Source of the DNA: Strigops habroptila
Lineage: Eukaryota > Chordata > Aves > Psittaciformes > Psittacidae
NCBI RefSeq assembly: GCF_004027225.2
Contig: NC_044282.2
Coordinates: 75,092,287-75,156,286 of the forward strand
DNA length: 64,000 bases
Reading direction: 5' to 3'
The notes beneath the pieces are model-generated. The model did no database searches and was not told where the DNA came from. It saw nothing but the letters and a program-made list of their open reading frames with translations. Positions 23,501-38,500 of the stretch are shown in pieces; position 1 is the first letter of the stretch, and each line of letters opens with the position of its first letter. A program made the position numbers and the translations under genes.

Positions 23501-26500
23501 TGCTTCCAAGAATGCTGACCACAGCTCTCTGTGATTTACTCTGGAAACACTTTCTAGACTTGTTAGATTACTCAGCTTGTAGTTTGATGCATTCCTTTAG
23601 CTTCCTACTTCTGTAGGGTGTTTTGCATGTTAATGGTGTTCTGCACTCTGCTTTGCTTTTGTTTGTTAAGGAAGATACTTTCAATACCCCCAAAATAAGC
23701 GCATAAAGAAGGAGGATGGGGATAACTGTAAAGCCACTGGGTATAGAATGGCTCCAACAGGAGGTTTCAACAAAGACAGGGATGGGACAGTGGATTTGCT
23801 TTCTGTGGAATGAATTAGGTCCCCTGACCCAAGGCTTGCTAAGACCTAAGATCAGCCCTGAGCAAAGGGCTCTCCAGTTTCAGGCAGGGGATGGATGATG
23901 CTTTGTTCTCTACAGAGGCATTTTCTCTACAGCGTAGGCCCTGCTTATATTTCAACCTTTTTAGGCGAGGAAAAGATGCTACAATCTCCCATCAAACCCT
24001 AACTGAGCTCAACATGCTGTTTGGGGTTCAAACTATGAGTCCTTCCATATCCTGCTCCAATCCCAAGAGCCTTCCAACTCAAATACAGCAGAGTTTTGAT
24101 GAAGACTGAGCCTCAAAGACTCAGATTATGAAATCAAGCCCTCTTCTCTGTGTCCTTCACTCAGGCCTGCCTACTTTAATGTTCAGTCCAGACTAAACCA
24201 CATTGCACTGTGTGATTAGGCATAACTTTAAGCCAACAACGATATTCACACCATTTCTCACCTGAGTGAAACACTAACAAGACAGAAGTAGAGGGAGTTC
24301 TTTACCTGTTTTCTTTCTCTTCTATGTATTCATGGTCACTGGCTTCTGGCATCTGCACTACATTGACACGTACGGGACGGGCGCTCTGCAGGAGCCTGCG
24401 CACTTCCTGCACTCTCAAATCCTCACTCCAGATCAGGGACATCACCTCCTCATTCATGTCGTTCATGCCATCCTCATCCTCTTCTGATTCAGTTCCAGAG
24501 GGAATATCCGAGGACAGCACTGGGCCAACAGACTGCAAGGGAAAGAGGAAGGGAAGAAGTTGTTGCTGGTAGTGCACATGGGTGTTGGTAACTGTCAGAA
24601 AGCAAATACCAGCACCACAACCTGAATGCACCCAGCACAGGAACCTGCATTGGGATGGGGCTGTAAATACAATGGACATTGATAGAGAATTTCTGAGCAC
24701 TGTAATCAAGTATTTTTGCACATCTACAGGAGATAAGTAACTATCAAGACAGGAGATGACATCTCAAGTGTTCTGCTACAAGATGTAGCTGTTGAGCAAG
24801 GACTGACAAGCGAGAGCTTGAAGAGGTGACATAGCAAATAGTTCTCTCTCTTTCTACACTATTTCTTGTTTGAGAGCAGTGGTAGGAAAGGGCTTTCCCC
24901 TCCTGCCTACACAATTATTAGCTATGATGGTTATGAAAACGTGTTGTTTTCTCAAAGTTCAGCAGTGAGAAACAGAACCCAGATGAGCATTTTGATGTGT
25001 ATTAAACAGAGGTTAAACTCCAGACACAGCCCCATGGTGGCAATCTGCTTTTAGAAGTGCCAGTACCCACCGACCCTCAACTTGTTCTGTTCAGAAACCT
25101 GTGTTATTTTATTAATCATTGATGTTTTCACGAATCAGAGCTTTAATTTTTATTTCCTCCCGCAGCAACCTTGGGAAAACCAAGCTTCCTACTAAAATAA
25201 AGTCATCCTGCATAGCAGTGAATTCCAAATGCCTGTTGCTGTTGGCCAAGCTGGGTTTCACCACAGTACCAGAATGGTTTTGAACCTCCACACCAGAGCT
25301 ACATGACCAGAAAAATCCTGAAGCACTTCATAGCTTAGAAGCACTGTGGAAAAGCCCTTTTTCTAGGCAAGATTTACAAAATCCTTGTTTAAGACTCTGA
25401 CCTCCAGGTTGGAAAAGACCTTTAAGATCAAGTCCAACACTGTTTATTCACATCACACAAGCGACACACAGGACAAGAACAGCATAGGATGCAACAGAGT
25501 CTGTCCACAATCTGCTTGCCCTACACTTGCTTCAGACAAGGCTGTCACTGTGCATGAAGCATCATAAGGAAAAGTTCACTGTGAAGGTGGTGAGGCCCTG
25601 GAATGGGCTGCCCAAAGAATAGGTAAATGCCCCATCCCTGGCAGTGTTCAAGGCCAGGTTGGACACAGGGGCCTGGAGCAACCTGCTCTAGTGGAAGGTG
25701 TCCCTGCCCGTGGCAGGGGGTTGGAGCTGGATGAGCTTTAAGGTCCCTTCCAACCCAAACCAGGCTGGGATTCTGTGATTCATTTTAATTTTAGAGTTCT
25801 GCAGAAATAAGCTTTCCTGAATATAGTTTCCTTATGGTCTGACAAAATAATCTGGACATTGACCCTAAGGTGGGTCAGTATATTCCTCTTTCTTTTCTAT
25901 CTATCATGAATGGGAGATTAATGTGAAAAACAACAAGGCAAGCACTGAGAAATATTGGAATGACAGAACTGGGAACAAAGCCCACACACCTCTCCCTAAA
26001 CTGGTCATTTTTCCTATTCTGTACCTCACAACTTCAGCAAGCTGAAAAGACACAGAATCACAGAGACCAGATCAAAGCCAGGCTCTTCCTAAGGCTCCCT
26101 GGTAACACATGACACCGAGCACAAGTAAATGAACAGCTGATGAATGAAACCCAATTTCTTCTGATAAATCCCCCCCCAGATCTCAATAGAGAACTGCACC
26201 ACCCATAGAGGCAGCGTCCGTTCTGAAACAGGAAACTCCACCCTGCCCTCCTGAGAAATGACAAACAATTTGGTGTTTGAAGCTCATTTTCTCCTTTTAA
26301 GGTAACACACATTCGAGGCATTGTTATAAAGTAAGTGATAAAATCAATTTATCACCACTTGAAGACTCAGTACTGTTACAGTTGGGCAAAACCTCACCAG
26401 CAGAAAACAAAATGGGGTTTTAATGGGTGGTGGGACACAGATTTGAACATGGAGTTCCTTTACTTTCTGCTCGATGGATTAACTTTTTGCTGGGTAATTA

Positions 26501-29500
26501 GTCATGAAGCCTCTGATATAAAGAATTGGGACAGCTTTGGAAGTGATGTTAAAATTAAGACAGCAAAAAGGATCTTGACCAAGAGGTACTTGGGACTACA
26601 AATCCCTCTTCTTGACCATAGGCTACAGAGGATTTGCTACTATTAAAGTGGTTTTATGCGTGCCACCAGCCAGCTTTCAGCGTCCTCAACACTTCAGTGA
26701 GCTACAACTCTGAGATTCCAGCGATTCCCACCATCAGAAGAAAAATGTTTAAGAGAAAAACACCACAGTTTTTTTTCATTATACTTCAGGATCCATATAA
26801 GTAAACCCCTTCTGAGGAGAAATATGAAAAGTGTGTTTCAGAAAGCAATCAATTTCTTCCAGAGGAGAGGGAGATGTCAACCCAAGAAGGAGCCAGACTG
26901 ATAAATACCCACTTAGGACAAGAGGAAACGGCCTCAAGCTGCCCCAGGGCAGGTTCAGATGGAGATGATGAACAATTCCTTCCCCAGAGGGTGCTCAGGC
27001 ATTGGAACAGGCTGCCCAGGGCAGGGCTGGAGTCACCGTCCCTGCAAGTGTTCACACCCCGTGTAGCCGAGGCCTCAGTGCCACGGGTTAGTGGTGGCCT
27101 TGGCAGTGCTGGGCAATGGTTGGACTGGATGAGCTTAAAGGGCTTTTCCAACCTGGCTGATTCTCTGATTCCCTGTGCTTTGCTCTTTTGTCTCTGGACA
27201 GAGTACCAAAACCTCCCTAACACCTCTCAAAGGGACAGCTGTTTTGCAGAGGAGGAGGAGGACTTACAGCAGCAATCAAACAGCTCTGTAGGCAAAGCTT
27301 TTGAGCATCATGTCTAAATGAAGTTGAAAATCTGCTTTACATTGACAGTTTCCACAGCTATGCATGTGGCCTTCCTGTGCCGGATGCTGGTTTTATACTG
27401 AAACCCTCCCATGTGTGTAAGCGTTGCCCTCAACCTCGAATCTGCACCTTCTGATGCCCTGAGCATCAGCAGATGGTGGGGAACAGTGCTCTGCCCACAG
27501 CCCAGTGTTGTGAAATCCCCTGGTGCCCATACTCACAGATTTACCCTTCTGCAGGTTCCCTTCACACGCCTGCTTGGACAGATCCTGGCGCCCGATCAAG
27601 AGACAAACAGCTTCAGGCCAGTCTGAGGCAGGCTGCTCTCTGCAGTAATATATTGCATCTCTGATGGGAAGAGCTACCCCAAAGGGGAGAGACTCCAGAT
27701 CTCTTAGGGTGAAACCTTAATAACAAGGGAAAAATAAGCTTTTATCAAAGGTAGATAAAGAGTATTTCATATTGTGCAAGCACAAGGCTATTCCTTACGA
27801 TTGTACCATTTTGCACAATGATAGAAGCTGCTCTTACCAACATTAGTCATCCAAATAACTAACTTCTCAGCCAGGCTGGAAACAGATGTGCTGTGTCTGA
27901 AACTGCATCTGTGAAATAAAGGAGAAGCTAATGAAAGCAAGTCCAAAAGTCAGCAGAAAGTCAAAACTTCATGAGTTTAAAAACTAAAAAGCCTCATACC
28001 TATTGTCATCCTGTTCTATTTGCTGCTTTCGTTGGCCTAGGAAAGACAAGGCCACATTAATTCCACATCCCCCAAGCAAAAGGACAGCACATAACAAGCA
28101 CAAGATAGCACCAGCAGATAGCAGCATGGCTCAAAGCATCATTACCTGATGTAATCTTGTACAAATAATGGGAGGCTTCATTAGACACAGCGCTCTCATC
28201 CCCAAGTATATACAGAGCCACACTCTGGATAGGAAAGAGACATCATAATACAGTCACTTAGTGCCCAAACAGGCAGAAGATAACTTTAGTAGCTTACCCA
28301 GAGGGATGGGTTTGTTGTGAAAACACTGTTAGCAAAGGGAGACTGAAACAACCGAACGAGTCAACTTTTATGTTTCAGATTTTTATCTTGGAGTTTGGAG
28401 AAAACACATCCTGGAACAATCAGCTGAATGTTCCCTGATAATTGTTTCAAAGGTAGAAAGATCTTCTGAAGAGAAAAACCTGCTCCTGGTCATCTTTCCC
28501 AGGGTTCTCACGTATCATCTAATTTCTCTTCTGAAATATATCATCTACAGACACCATTTTCCACTCTGTTTCCTCCACATCTTGAATATTGGCTACTTTG
28601 TGAAGGCTCCAAGCGGGAAGTTGCTCCCCACTCCAAGCAGGGTCCACCTCAGCTGTCTTAGCCAGCACTTTAAACTGCCCCAGTGCTGCTGCTTCAACCC
28701 TCCACACTCTGCAGCAGGGGACAGGCTGCTCCTGGCAGCTCCCATCAGAGACTCTGCAGCTCATCCTGGACACCTGGTGAGAGCAGAGTCTCTCCTCCCT
28801 GTTTTTCCTCTTCAGGCACCTCAGGCTCAACACCTCAGCCCCAAACCCTGTCCTGGCAGGCTTCCTCCACAAATACTTTGTGAATAACGAGGGAGGCTGC
28901 CCAGGAGATAACATCAGCACTAGTAACTACTCATGCGACCCAGTATTTATGTTGATACATGCCCAAGAAGCGAGCAGGGAAATTCTCACTCACAAGTTAC
29001 AGTTAACCTGGAGTTACAGTATTACTCTGCACATGCCACTACTGCAAACCACAAAAAAACATAAGCAGTGAAGCACGGGCTGCTCATGAGCTCCCCTTCC
29101 CAGCCTCAAATACCTCCTCCCACCTGCTAAAACCCATCCACACCCTTCAGTAGTCATAGAATCATAGAATAGTTTGGGTTGGAAAGGACCTGAAGATCAT
29201 CTAGTTCCAACCCCCTGCCATGGGCAGGGACACCTCGCACTAAACCATGTCACCCAAGACTCCATCCAACCTGGCCTTGAACACTGCCAGGGATGGAGCA
29301 TTCACAAGTAATATTGAAGTAATAAAAGAAGGGACTCACAGAAATTTCTTTCTGCTAAATAAATGTTATTTTCCCTGAGGAGAGAATGATTCTGCACTGT
29401 TTGCTATATCCAGGGGATGCTCAAGAGGATTTCGTGCAGGCAGAGTCTTAGTATGGAGCAACAACACTTGGAGATGCTTAAGAATGCCCCATCCCTGGCA

Positions 29501-32500
29501 GTGTTCAAGGCCAGGTTGGACACAGGGGCTTGGAGCAACCTGCTCTAGTGGAAGGTGTCCCTGCCCGTGGCAGGGTTGGAGCTGGATGAGCTTTAAGGTC
29601 CTTTCCAACACAATCCATTCCATGATGCCATGATTTTAAGTCTCCAACAGTATAGCTACAGCAGTTAATGATCACAGGCTCAATACTCCTCCAGCATGGC
29701 CCCATTGCTCCACACACCACCATTAAACCCTTTGTTGTTTGACTTCCCACTGGGGATGCTCCACTCACAGGAAGCAAACCCTGGCCACAGAGCTGCTATG
29801 CTGACAGAATAAAACATCCTTTTTACCAAGGTACATACCAGTACCACCAGTTTGCTCCTCTCACAGATCCCTGGTAAGTAGGGGTAAGGCTGCACTCCTT
29901 CTCCCTTCAGACAGGAACTCAGCCACTCAAAGATACTTGGAGGCTCAGCAGAGAAAAACACGGGCTGGTGCATGAAACCTGTTTGGACTTAATCATATGA
30001 ACAGACATGGCACTGAGTTCATGGTGAATGCACAACAACCCTGCACCATTCCCTAAGCAAACCCTACAGTGTTGCTTTTAACAACAAAAAGACAGTATTT
30101 CCCCAAAGGTTACAGATCGCATCCCTCCTGTTAGATGGGAGTTCACAGCTAGACAGTGATGAAAACGTGAGACACCAAACTGTCTTTACAGAACAAAAAT
30201 TATCCCAGCCTGCAATGAAAGGAATAAGCATGGAATAATTCCCCAAACCTCACTGGAACAGTCTTGTAATTCAACAACATTAAATTGCTTAAGTGAGAGG
30301 ACAACCCACCTATAACTTCCTTGCCTTCCTTGACTACAAACAGGAGTAGCGAAGCCTGAGGATTGCTATGAGATTACTTTTAGGGAGTCAGGAGAAACAG
30401 CTTCTCTTACATGACTAGTAAGTGTCAGCTGGTAGGACACTAAACAGGGACGTGGACAATCTATGACCTTACTTAAACTTTAAGTTGTGTGGTTTTAGCT
30501 CTGATTTAGTGTTTATGAACCATAACCCAAGAGCCTGCCAGCCCAGCAACACTTCCCACAAGAGGCACATCTCACTGCCAGGCTTTCCCCAGTCTGCTGA
30601 GGTTTCTCAGCCATCCAAGATGAAACCATCACCCCCCTCCCAAGTCCTTGTTCTGTGAAGAGCACCAGCTATACTGTGTTAATTTCCTCCCAGGCTTCTT
30701 AGGAGGGTATGAAAAACAAAGGAACAACCTCAGCACTATGAGCACAGCTTTGCATGTTGGGATTAAGTCCTGACCAGCTTTAAAGGGAACAGTTACCGAG
30801 GTGCTCAGCAGCACGGATAGTTTGCACATCATCATCACTGCATTTGCACATCATTATCACTGAATATCCAGCTTTGCAAAGCCTTCAACTCACCTTGATC
30901 AATTACACAAGTCTGTCTGGAGGTTTTTACAAGGGCTGGATAGTCTCTGTAGTAATAATCTATATAAGCTTCAAGTTTTAAGTCCCTAGAATGAGAAAGA
31001 GGTGAATGACATCAGAGGGGACAAAACCACCCTCCACCTTCTTGAGTTGCTGTGACATCTATTGAGTAGATAGACACTGTGCTGGGTTATCTGCAAGACA
31101 TGAATGCATGTAACAGCTGCCAGCCTCAAAAGAGACACAGGCTTATTTCAGACTTGCTGCTCTTTGGCATGACAGACCAGAGGACAGGCCAACCCTTTCA
31201 GCACCAGGGTAAGGTTTTAAGCATTCATTTTTTTCGGATCCACAGAAAGCCTGCTCTACTCAGGGCAATCCCCAAATTCCCCATAAAAATAACCATCAAG
31301 AGACACTGCATGATATATAAGAGCCGCAGTTTGTCAGTTGGACATACCTGGCCAGCTGGACCAGAAGAACAACAAGTGAACGGATTCCTTCTCCCATTAG
31401 ACTGTTCAGTTTGAGCTCCTCGTAGATGAGATGAAGAACAAAGAAAATAGCAGGAATGTGGGTGAAAAGGAGGGTTGAGGAATCCAAACTAAGGCTCTGT
31501 GAAAAGTCATCCTTTGAGGCCAAAGCTTCCAGAGGGTCCAGTCGCAAAGCTTTGGCAACAGGATGAGACTCGAAATTCCTATGGTAGTCAGAGCTCAGGA
31601 GATACTCCCAGTCCTAGACCAAACAAACAGGAGAGAGGCAGAGGTTCCATAGTTAACATAACCTTCCAGGAGGACAACTCCAAAGCACTGTTAAAGTGGA
31701 GTTTTTCTCCCCATAAACCAATACAAATGTGATGCTGTACGGTAAATGTGCTGCACAGACCCACAGATTCAACTGCTAAGTATCATCCCTCCCTGCTCTG
31801 TTATGTATAGAAGAATCAAAACCTTGTATTTAGAAGAACAAAAGAAAGTACCTTCCTTGCACCAATATCCTGTGCATGAGACCTCACCGAGTATTTACCC
31901 CACTCACCTAGTGCTCCCAGCCTGCTTTGCACCTCCCCTGCCACAGCACATCAGGCATTAGATCCCCATCTTTGTTCCACACAAACCATAATCTGTAACC
32001 CCAGGGGCTCACCGAGCTGTCAACCCACAAAAAGCTCACAGCACAACTGGACCACCATAGCTCATAGGCCTCTTAGGATGGGATGATGGGAAGCCTCACT
32101 TTCCTAAAGCCAAACCTTCCTCTTCCTGCTAGGCAGAGCTCAGCGAATTGCTCTTAAACACTCCACCAAGTTCGGTGAGAACCAGTGCAGTCCGTGACGC
32201 ATCTAATCTGATGTTCCTAACCTGCTAAGGGTGCTGAGTAGCCAGGGGAGCAAGAACTTCATTTGAAAGGGATGAACAAGCATCTAGAAGTGTGGCATTG
32301 TCAGGAGCCTATCTGGGATTGCTTTGTGATCCGTATCAAATCCACTCCTGAGTCCAACCTACTTCTCTAGGAGAGAGAACCCTGATGGGTCGCATGATGC
32401 AACCACTGCACAGGCAAAATAACTTTTCTTCCCCCAAAGGTTTGCAATCTCAGATGAAATACAATATTCAGAGGGTGTTTCCTCTGCTTTGCCTTTAAAA

Positions 32501-35500
32501 ACCCAACAAAACAAATACCACTCCCCCATCCCTGCCACTTATTTGTAAGAAAGAGCCATTCCTTACTTCATCTGACCCTGTTTCTGATGGCCTGGCCTTC
32601 TTTGGAGCAATAACTGGTGAAAGGGACCCTTCAAAATCAAGCTGCAAGAAATAAAGTGATAAAAGCAGCTCAGCATTGAAATTCCCAAAGTTGTGTAATC
32701 ACCCATTACAACATCTGAATTCAACCCCACTGTTACATGGCATGGCTTTAGGTACTTCTATACCTTGCTTTCAGATAAAACATACACTGCAAGCACATTA
32801 TTCTACACACAGCTAGTTATTCTAAACTGCATAGAAAATCCTCTTTAGGAAACAGGAATCTTGAGTTGTGCCTTGTGTTTCTAGAGAGAAGCTTAACATG
32901 GATTAGATGAATCAGATCTTTAATGCATTAGTGTTAGTCATGAACTGGAGTAAAATCTTCACAGTTTATCTGACCAAGACAGTTGGTAAGTACCTTATAA
33001 ATATGCCTCATGCTAAACACAGACTAAAATGTATGCCTGAAATTTAGAAATACGGAATTGATTTGATGGCATCTTGTGATTCAAGACAAGATACAATCTA
33101 TTTCTCACTTCAGTGTCTCTCCAACCGTTTTGAACCTGGAAGGGTTATCAGTAGCTTCAACATGAACTAGGAAAACAAACAGCCATGCTTGCTTACATTA
33201 CGTGTCCAGGACAGTCTCTCTGTGTTGTAACCCATCATGTTCATGAGGCAAGTTACAAATAAATTCCATTCTGAGTGGTAGCTTGGTCCTCCTGGAGCAT
33301 TGTAAGCATTGTACCACTTGACAAGCATCTGTACAGCTATCTCCTTGGGCAGGATAGCTTTGACCCCCTGCAGACATCTTTTCACTGTTGGAAAAGAAGA
33401 GAAAATAATGAATTTGGTGTGTTTTCCATCGTACCTCTTGGTGCTTCAATCAGTGCTATAAATCTCTACAGGTTCTCTTACTGGACCTACTCTCTGGAAA
33501 CTCGTTCAGCAAAAGCCACACCACACAACCTCCAGCAGTGGTTCCTCTAGTGCAGGTTGAGCACAGCCCCTCTCATTCACCACACCAAGGAGAAAGAGTT
33601 CCTTTTGCTCGCTACTGAAACCAACTTTTGTCTGAACTGGCATCTCAGCCCTTCCTCAAGCAATGATACACACAATAGTAGAGAACAAAGCACCTAAAGA
33701 ACAAAGGAAGTTCTAAGAGTTCAGCTGGAAGCACTGAAAACAACAGAGCACATCTAAATACATGGTAGCAGCTCTAAAAGGTAAGTTAAGAGAGCTTGGG
33801 ATATGTGGTACTGAATCATTACACTCTAAGCTATGCATAAACTACTTTAAATCCCCTCCAAAATTAGGGAACATATTTCATGTGGTGGATTTGAATCATA
33901 CCTAGTTCTGAAGTGGCAATTTCAGGAATAGCAATCCGGACCATTGTGTTATTGCTGAGTTCCTGAAGAAATAAAATAGGTAAGAGTCAAATCATGACAT
34001 GCATGAAATAAAGCTGGGGTTCTTCTCTATCAACTCAGAAATCATTTATGTAGGAAGCATATTGCTAATTCTGGCTATTTGCTACACTATAGATTTACAA
34101 CCTCAGATTCGCTCCATGAAACATCTGAGATAGATCTTCAGCTGCATCACTTGAGGGAATCAACTAAATTCTGTAACTTAGAGTATTCTACAGAGAGAAA
34201 AATACACCTGCATTGGTGGAGCCACCAAAGTCCAATCAAGGCTCTTGATCAAGAGCTGCAAAGTCTCACTGGGCAGTAGCTGTAAATGTGAACCTCACTG
34301 TGCTTTGCTAACAAAGCACTGACTGGAGTTACAGGGCAATACCCACTAAAGTTACTCTGTTGTGGACAGGATCCCTCAGAGCATGAATGAAAGTCCCAAG
34401 CTGCTGGAAAGTACAGTCTTCAACGTAAGTGGAGTCGTGAAGCTTGGAGGAATCCCTTAGCTCTGGAACTGGTGACAGAAGCACACCCTGAAAAGGGGTA
34501 AATGATGGCTTAGAGTTGTTGAAATGAGAGGATCTGAGCAAAGAACAGCTAAAATTGACATTTTTAATGTAATAATAAGTGTTTTGAAAACAACTATAAA
34601 ATCTTTCCAATCTCTGTCTCTTGAGGTTTTAAAGGAATCATAATTAAATAGATAGGGCAGCACTAACCAGATCTTCTTTAAACACCATTTATTCAGGGGA
34701 TTTACAAAAGGAAAACAAAAAGATTTGACTCCAAAGATACCTTGAAAGTTATAAATCAACCCACCATTTGCAGCTGTTCCAACTAAACCCTTTCCAAGGT
34801 AGGACTTCCTTTCTCCTTACCTCTTCCAGGGGCCCCAGATGCTTATTCAAAGGCTTGGATGGAGTGCTGACACTATCCAAGGGAGTGCTTGGCCGAGGCA
34901 TCTGGTTGGACATTGTCAGGGATGGAGCAGGCAGCCCGGGAATAAAAACCTTTCCCACCTTTTTGTGAACAACAGATAGGAAAACACACGGTTGGGTTTC
35001 ACATCTGTGCTTCCAGAGGCTGCTCACATACACAGACATGATCAGACTTAACATCTTAAAGGAAAAGTGTGAAGAAAAGTTGCTGAACTAAAGTCTCTGA
35101 AGAGAAGATTCATGACTACTTCATGTAATTACCTTCTTTAGATGATGACATGATGAGAAAACTACCATATATGATCAGCATTGTACATTATTACTACAGG
35201 TCTACTCCCACTAGATATTCTAGCAGGGTTGCCCTAAGAAAGCTCTGAGTATACCCTTATATATATATATACACATACACACACACACCCCCACACCCCC
35301 CCACCCCAGCACACAAACATGTGTGTACACACAGGTACAAACTGCAGTGTCCAAGGTTCTACATACAGAGAGAGCACAGTGCATCTCCATAGAGTTTAAA
35401 CATCATTAAACAGCTTTAATGATTTTGGATGAATCATGTCCACCCGACACAATAGGTGATAAAATATGAATGATAAAAGACTCAAGCCCTTATATTTAAA

Positions 35501-38500
35501 AGGGCAAGGCAAAAGAAAGCCAAGTACCTTCCTTGCACCAATATAACAACAGTCCTTTGTAAAGCAAAATAATTTGACACCCAAAACTATTACAGAGAAG
35601 TTTGAAAGTGGTTTGATCAGGAACAATTCTTATTTTCCATATTCTTGAAGTTTTCTCTCTTTGAAAGCATTTTATTAACTTTAATACTTTACTATCACTG
35701 AAAATAAGGTCAGGAGATTGCTTGTACCACAGGGTATGATGCACACAGGATCCCTGTGGACAGCCCAGCTTGTAGCCAAAGGTTCAAACCTTTATTTTGG
35801 GATAGAAAACCAGTTACTTACCCGAACCACCCCAGAATAAAGCACCAGGTTCCCACTGCCCTCCAGAACCAGCAGCGTATCGATGCCCTGTAAGCAGCAA
35901 GCAGCATGTTCAGCTTCTTGTATTTAAGTAGGAAGGCAACAGTTGGATGGTAAGTGACAGAGCAGATGCTCCACAGTTACTAGTCCACAGAGAGAGGTAC
36001 GTACCTCCACTGGAGCTGCATCCTTTGCTTGAATATTGGTAACAGAACCAAAGATCAGCTGCGACTTATCGTTGCTCTCTTGAAATTTTACACACCTAGA
36101 GGTTTAAGAAACAACAGGAAACATGAAAGGACTGTCCTAGCTGTTGTTACAGAGACAGAGGATTACAGCAGTACCGCATGGTGCAGTTACTTTTATTGTG
36201 GTATACCTGGTTCCTTCCTCCTTCCTTTGCTTGTTTTGCCCTGCTAGTCTAGTTCCTTTTACTCTGCAAGTCTAATTAACCCCCCAATGTACTTCTAAAG
36301 GGCAAAGATGAGGATAAATAAGAACACCATTCAAATTACAGTGAATGCTCTCTCTCAACTTCAGTTTTACTTAAATAGCTCAAGCCAACCATGCCACCGC
36401 AGTTACGAACATGTCATGCAAGAGCTAGTGATGTACCACACGTTGCCATGACAGATTCCACTAGCTGGAGGAATTGGAATGGTAAAACAAGCTGGTAATA
36501 TCCAGAGTGCTCCTCTCTGTGCCCAAGACTGGGATGCTCACCGCAGCTGGAGCTGGGATTCCACTAAAAAGCACAAGAACTTCTGCCCACAAAGGTCAGT
36601 GGTAATGAACACTTTTGATGCTTGGGAATTCTTCTCCCTGTAAAAGAGATACAACGATCAGCACATGGTTTGGTCTATGGTGAAAATGTTCATGAAGGGA
36701 AACAGAGTGTCACAGGACTTCAGTCTGCAGTGCCTCAGCTGCTAGTGTGCACCAGTTTCAGTCATTACTCCTGAAAGTGATTTTCTAGCACTCCAGTCTT
36801 TGCATTCCCCACTTTCCAGCACACAGAGCACGCTCTTTGGCTTTGTTCTCCTGTTCAGCCTCAGGGTTTATGTTGTGTTTTGCCCCTTTTCATGGGAACA
36901 GAGATAGAGATACTTCCCGTAGATGAAAAAAACCCCAAAGCAACAACCTGGTTAGAACCTACTTTGCTTTAGAGATCTCTTGAAACCATTGCCATGTTCA
37001 GAGAGCCACGAATAACACAACAGGCAAAACTGTTCCAAGTGCCCACTTCTCTTTGGAAGGGAGCTAAGCACTTAGTGAGCACCATTTAAAAAGAAAATAG
37101 GAAGTACAGTCCATGAATCTCCTTCAAGGTGGCACCCTTTGCAGAAAAACCACACTAAAAGAAGCTGTCATTTTATTTCCCCCCCTCCCACAATGGAACT
37201 CCAGAACTTCCCACATCCCCACACAAGCACCTAACCTCATGTTTGTGACTGTTTCTGTCCACAGATGATCTATACACAGCTCAGGAACAATTGGTTCAGT
37301 TTCTGGTACAAGGAAGGAGTCACTGGAGGTGCTGTTGGGTGAATGGGTAATGCTGTGCCTCCTCGGTGACTGAGCACTACTGGAGAAGTTGAACCTCTGC
37401 ACTCCTGAGAAAGAATGAACTCCCAGAGCAGGGGAATGAGAGCGGCTGCAGGCAGAGACACAAGACACTGCTGAGAAGTGCATTATCAAAAGCAGGTACA
37501 GAATCCCAGGGAGCTCATACACTGGTAAAGACTTCCAAATCAAATCCAAACCACCCTGAACTAATATTGAGTAGCTAGCTCAATATTAGCTTCCTTTTGC
37601 AATACACCTCAGCATAAGAAAACAATTCTCTAAGTAATTTCCAATCATCTCTGTCAGAATCCAGTAGATAAGATTTCAAAAGAAAGAAACCCAGCATTTG
37701 TGTGGTCCATTCCATCAGAAATCTCTCCCAACCTCTTCCCTCCCAATGTGCCTTTCTTTACAAGAGCTAACTGAAAACACCCCTGGGGGTCACACAACCT
37801 GTAGCCAGGTCTCAACTCCACTACAGACCGGCTGTGTAACGACACAACAGCCTCTTTGGCTCTTGCACACCAGTTATCTCCCAGAGCTACAGGGATAATA
37901 GCACACCAAATGCCACAAGAGCATTCCAAGAGGGCTTTCAAATGCTTGTAACAGAAGAGGCACCTGCACTTTAGACTTGTAACAGTAGAGAAAGACAGAC
38001 AGCACTACCAGATGTCCACCCTATAGCTCACATTCTTTGCTGTCATCTGTCTAGGTGTTGTGTTCAGTGCGCACCTCAAAGCAGCCATGTTGGAGATGGA
38101 TGGCGAGCGGGACTGCATGCTGGGTGATGACACTGATCTGCTCTGGCTGTGGATGGAGGAGTAGTTCTGGAAAGGGGAGCCCACAGGAGAGTCTCCTTTT
38201 GAGAAGCTTCTGAGATGAGCAGTCAAAGAGCTGCTGGTGGCCATGTGCTGTGGTGTGCCCAGCTGCTCCGAGAACTTCAGCACCATGTTCTGCTCCTGGG
38301 AGAGAAAACAGAGCTGGCTGTGCACAGAGAGCACATGGGTGAGAGCAGCCAGGAAGGTGCTCAGATAGCCTGTTTCATCAGCTGGGTGTTAAAGATTTAT
38401 GCCTAGGTAAGTGCTCAGCCTAAGAAGTTATTCCTACCAACCATGCTCTCCCACTCCCAGACACAGAAACTGCTCCAGTGGTTTTCATGGCACTAAAGTT

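Noticed and set aside
35780-35800. A GGTTCAAACC word resembling a tRNA B box
   Set aside because: No A box or cloverleaf partner sequence is found at the right distance.
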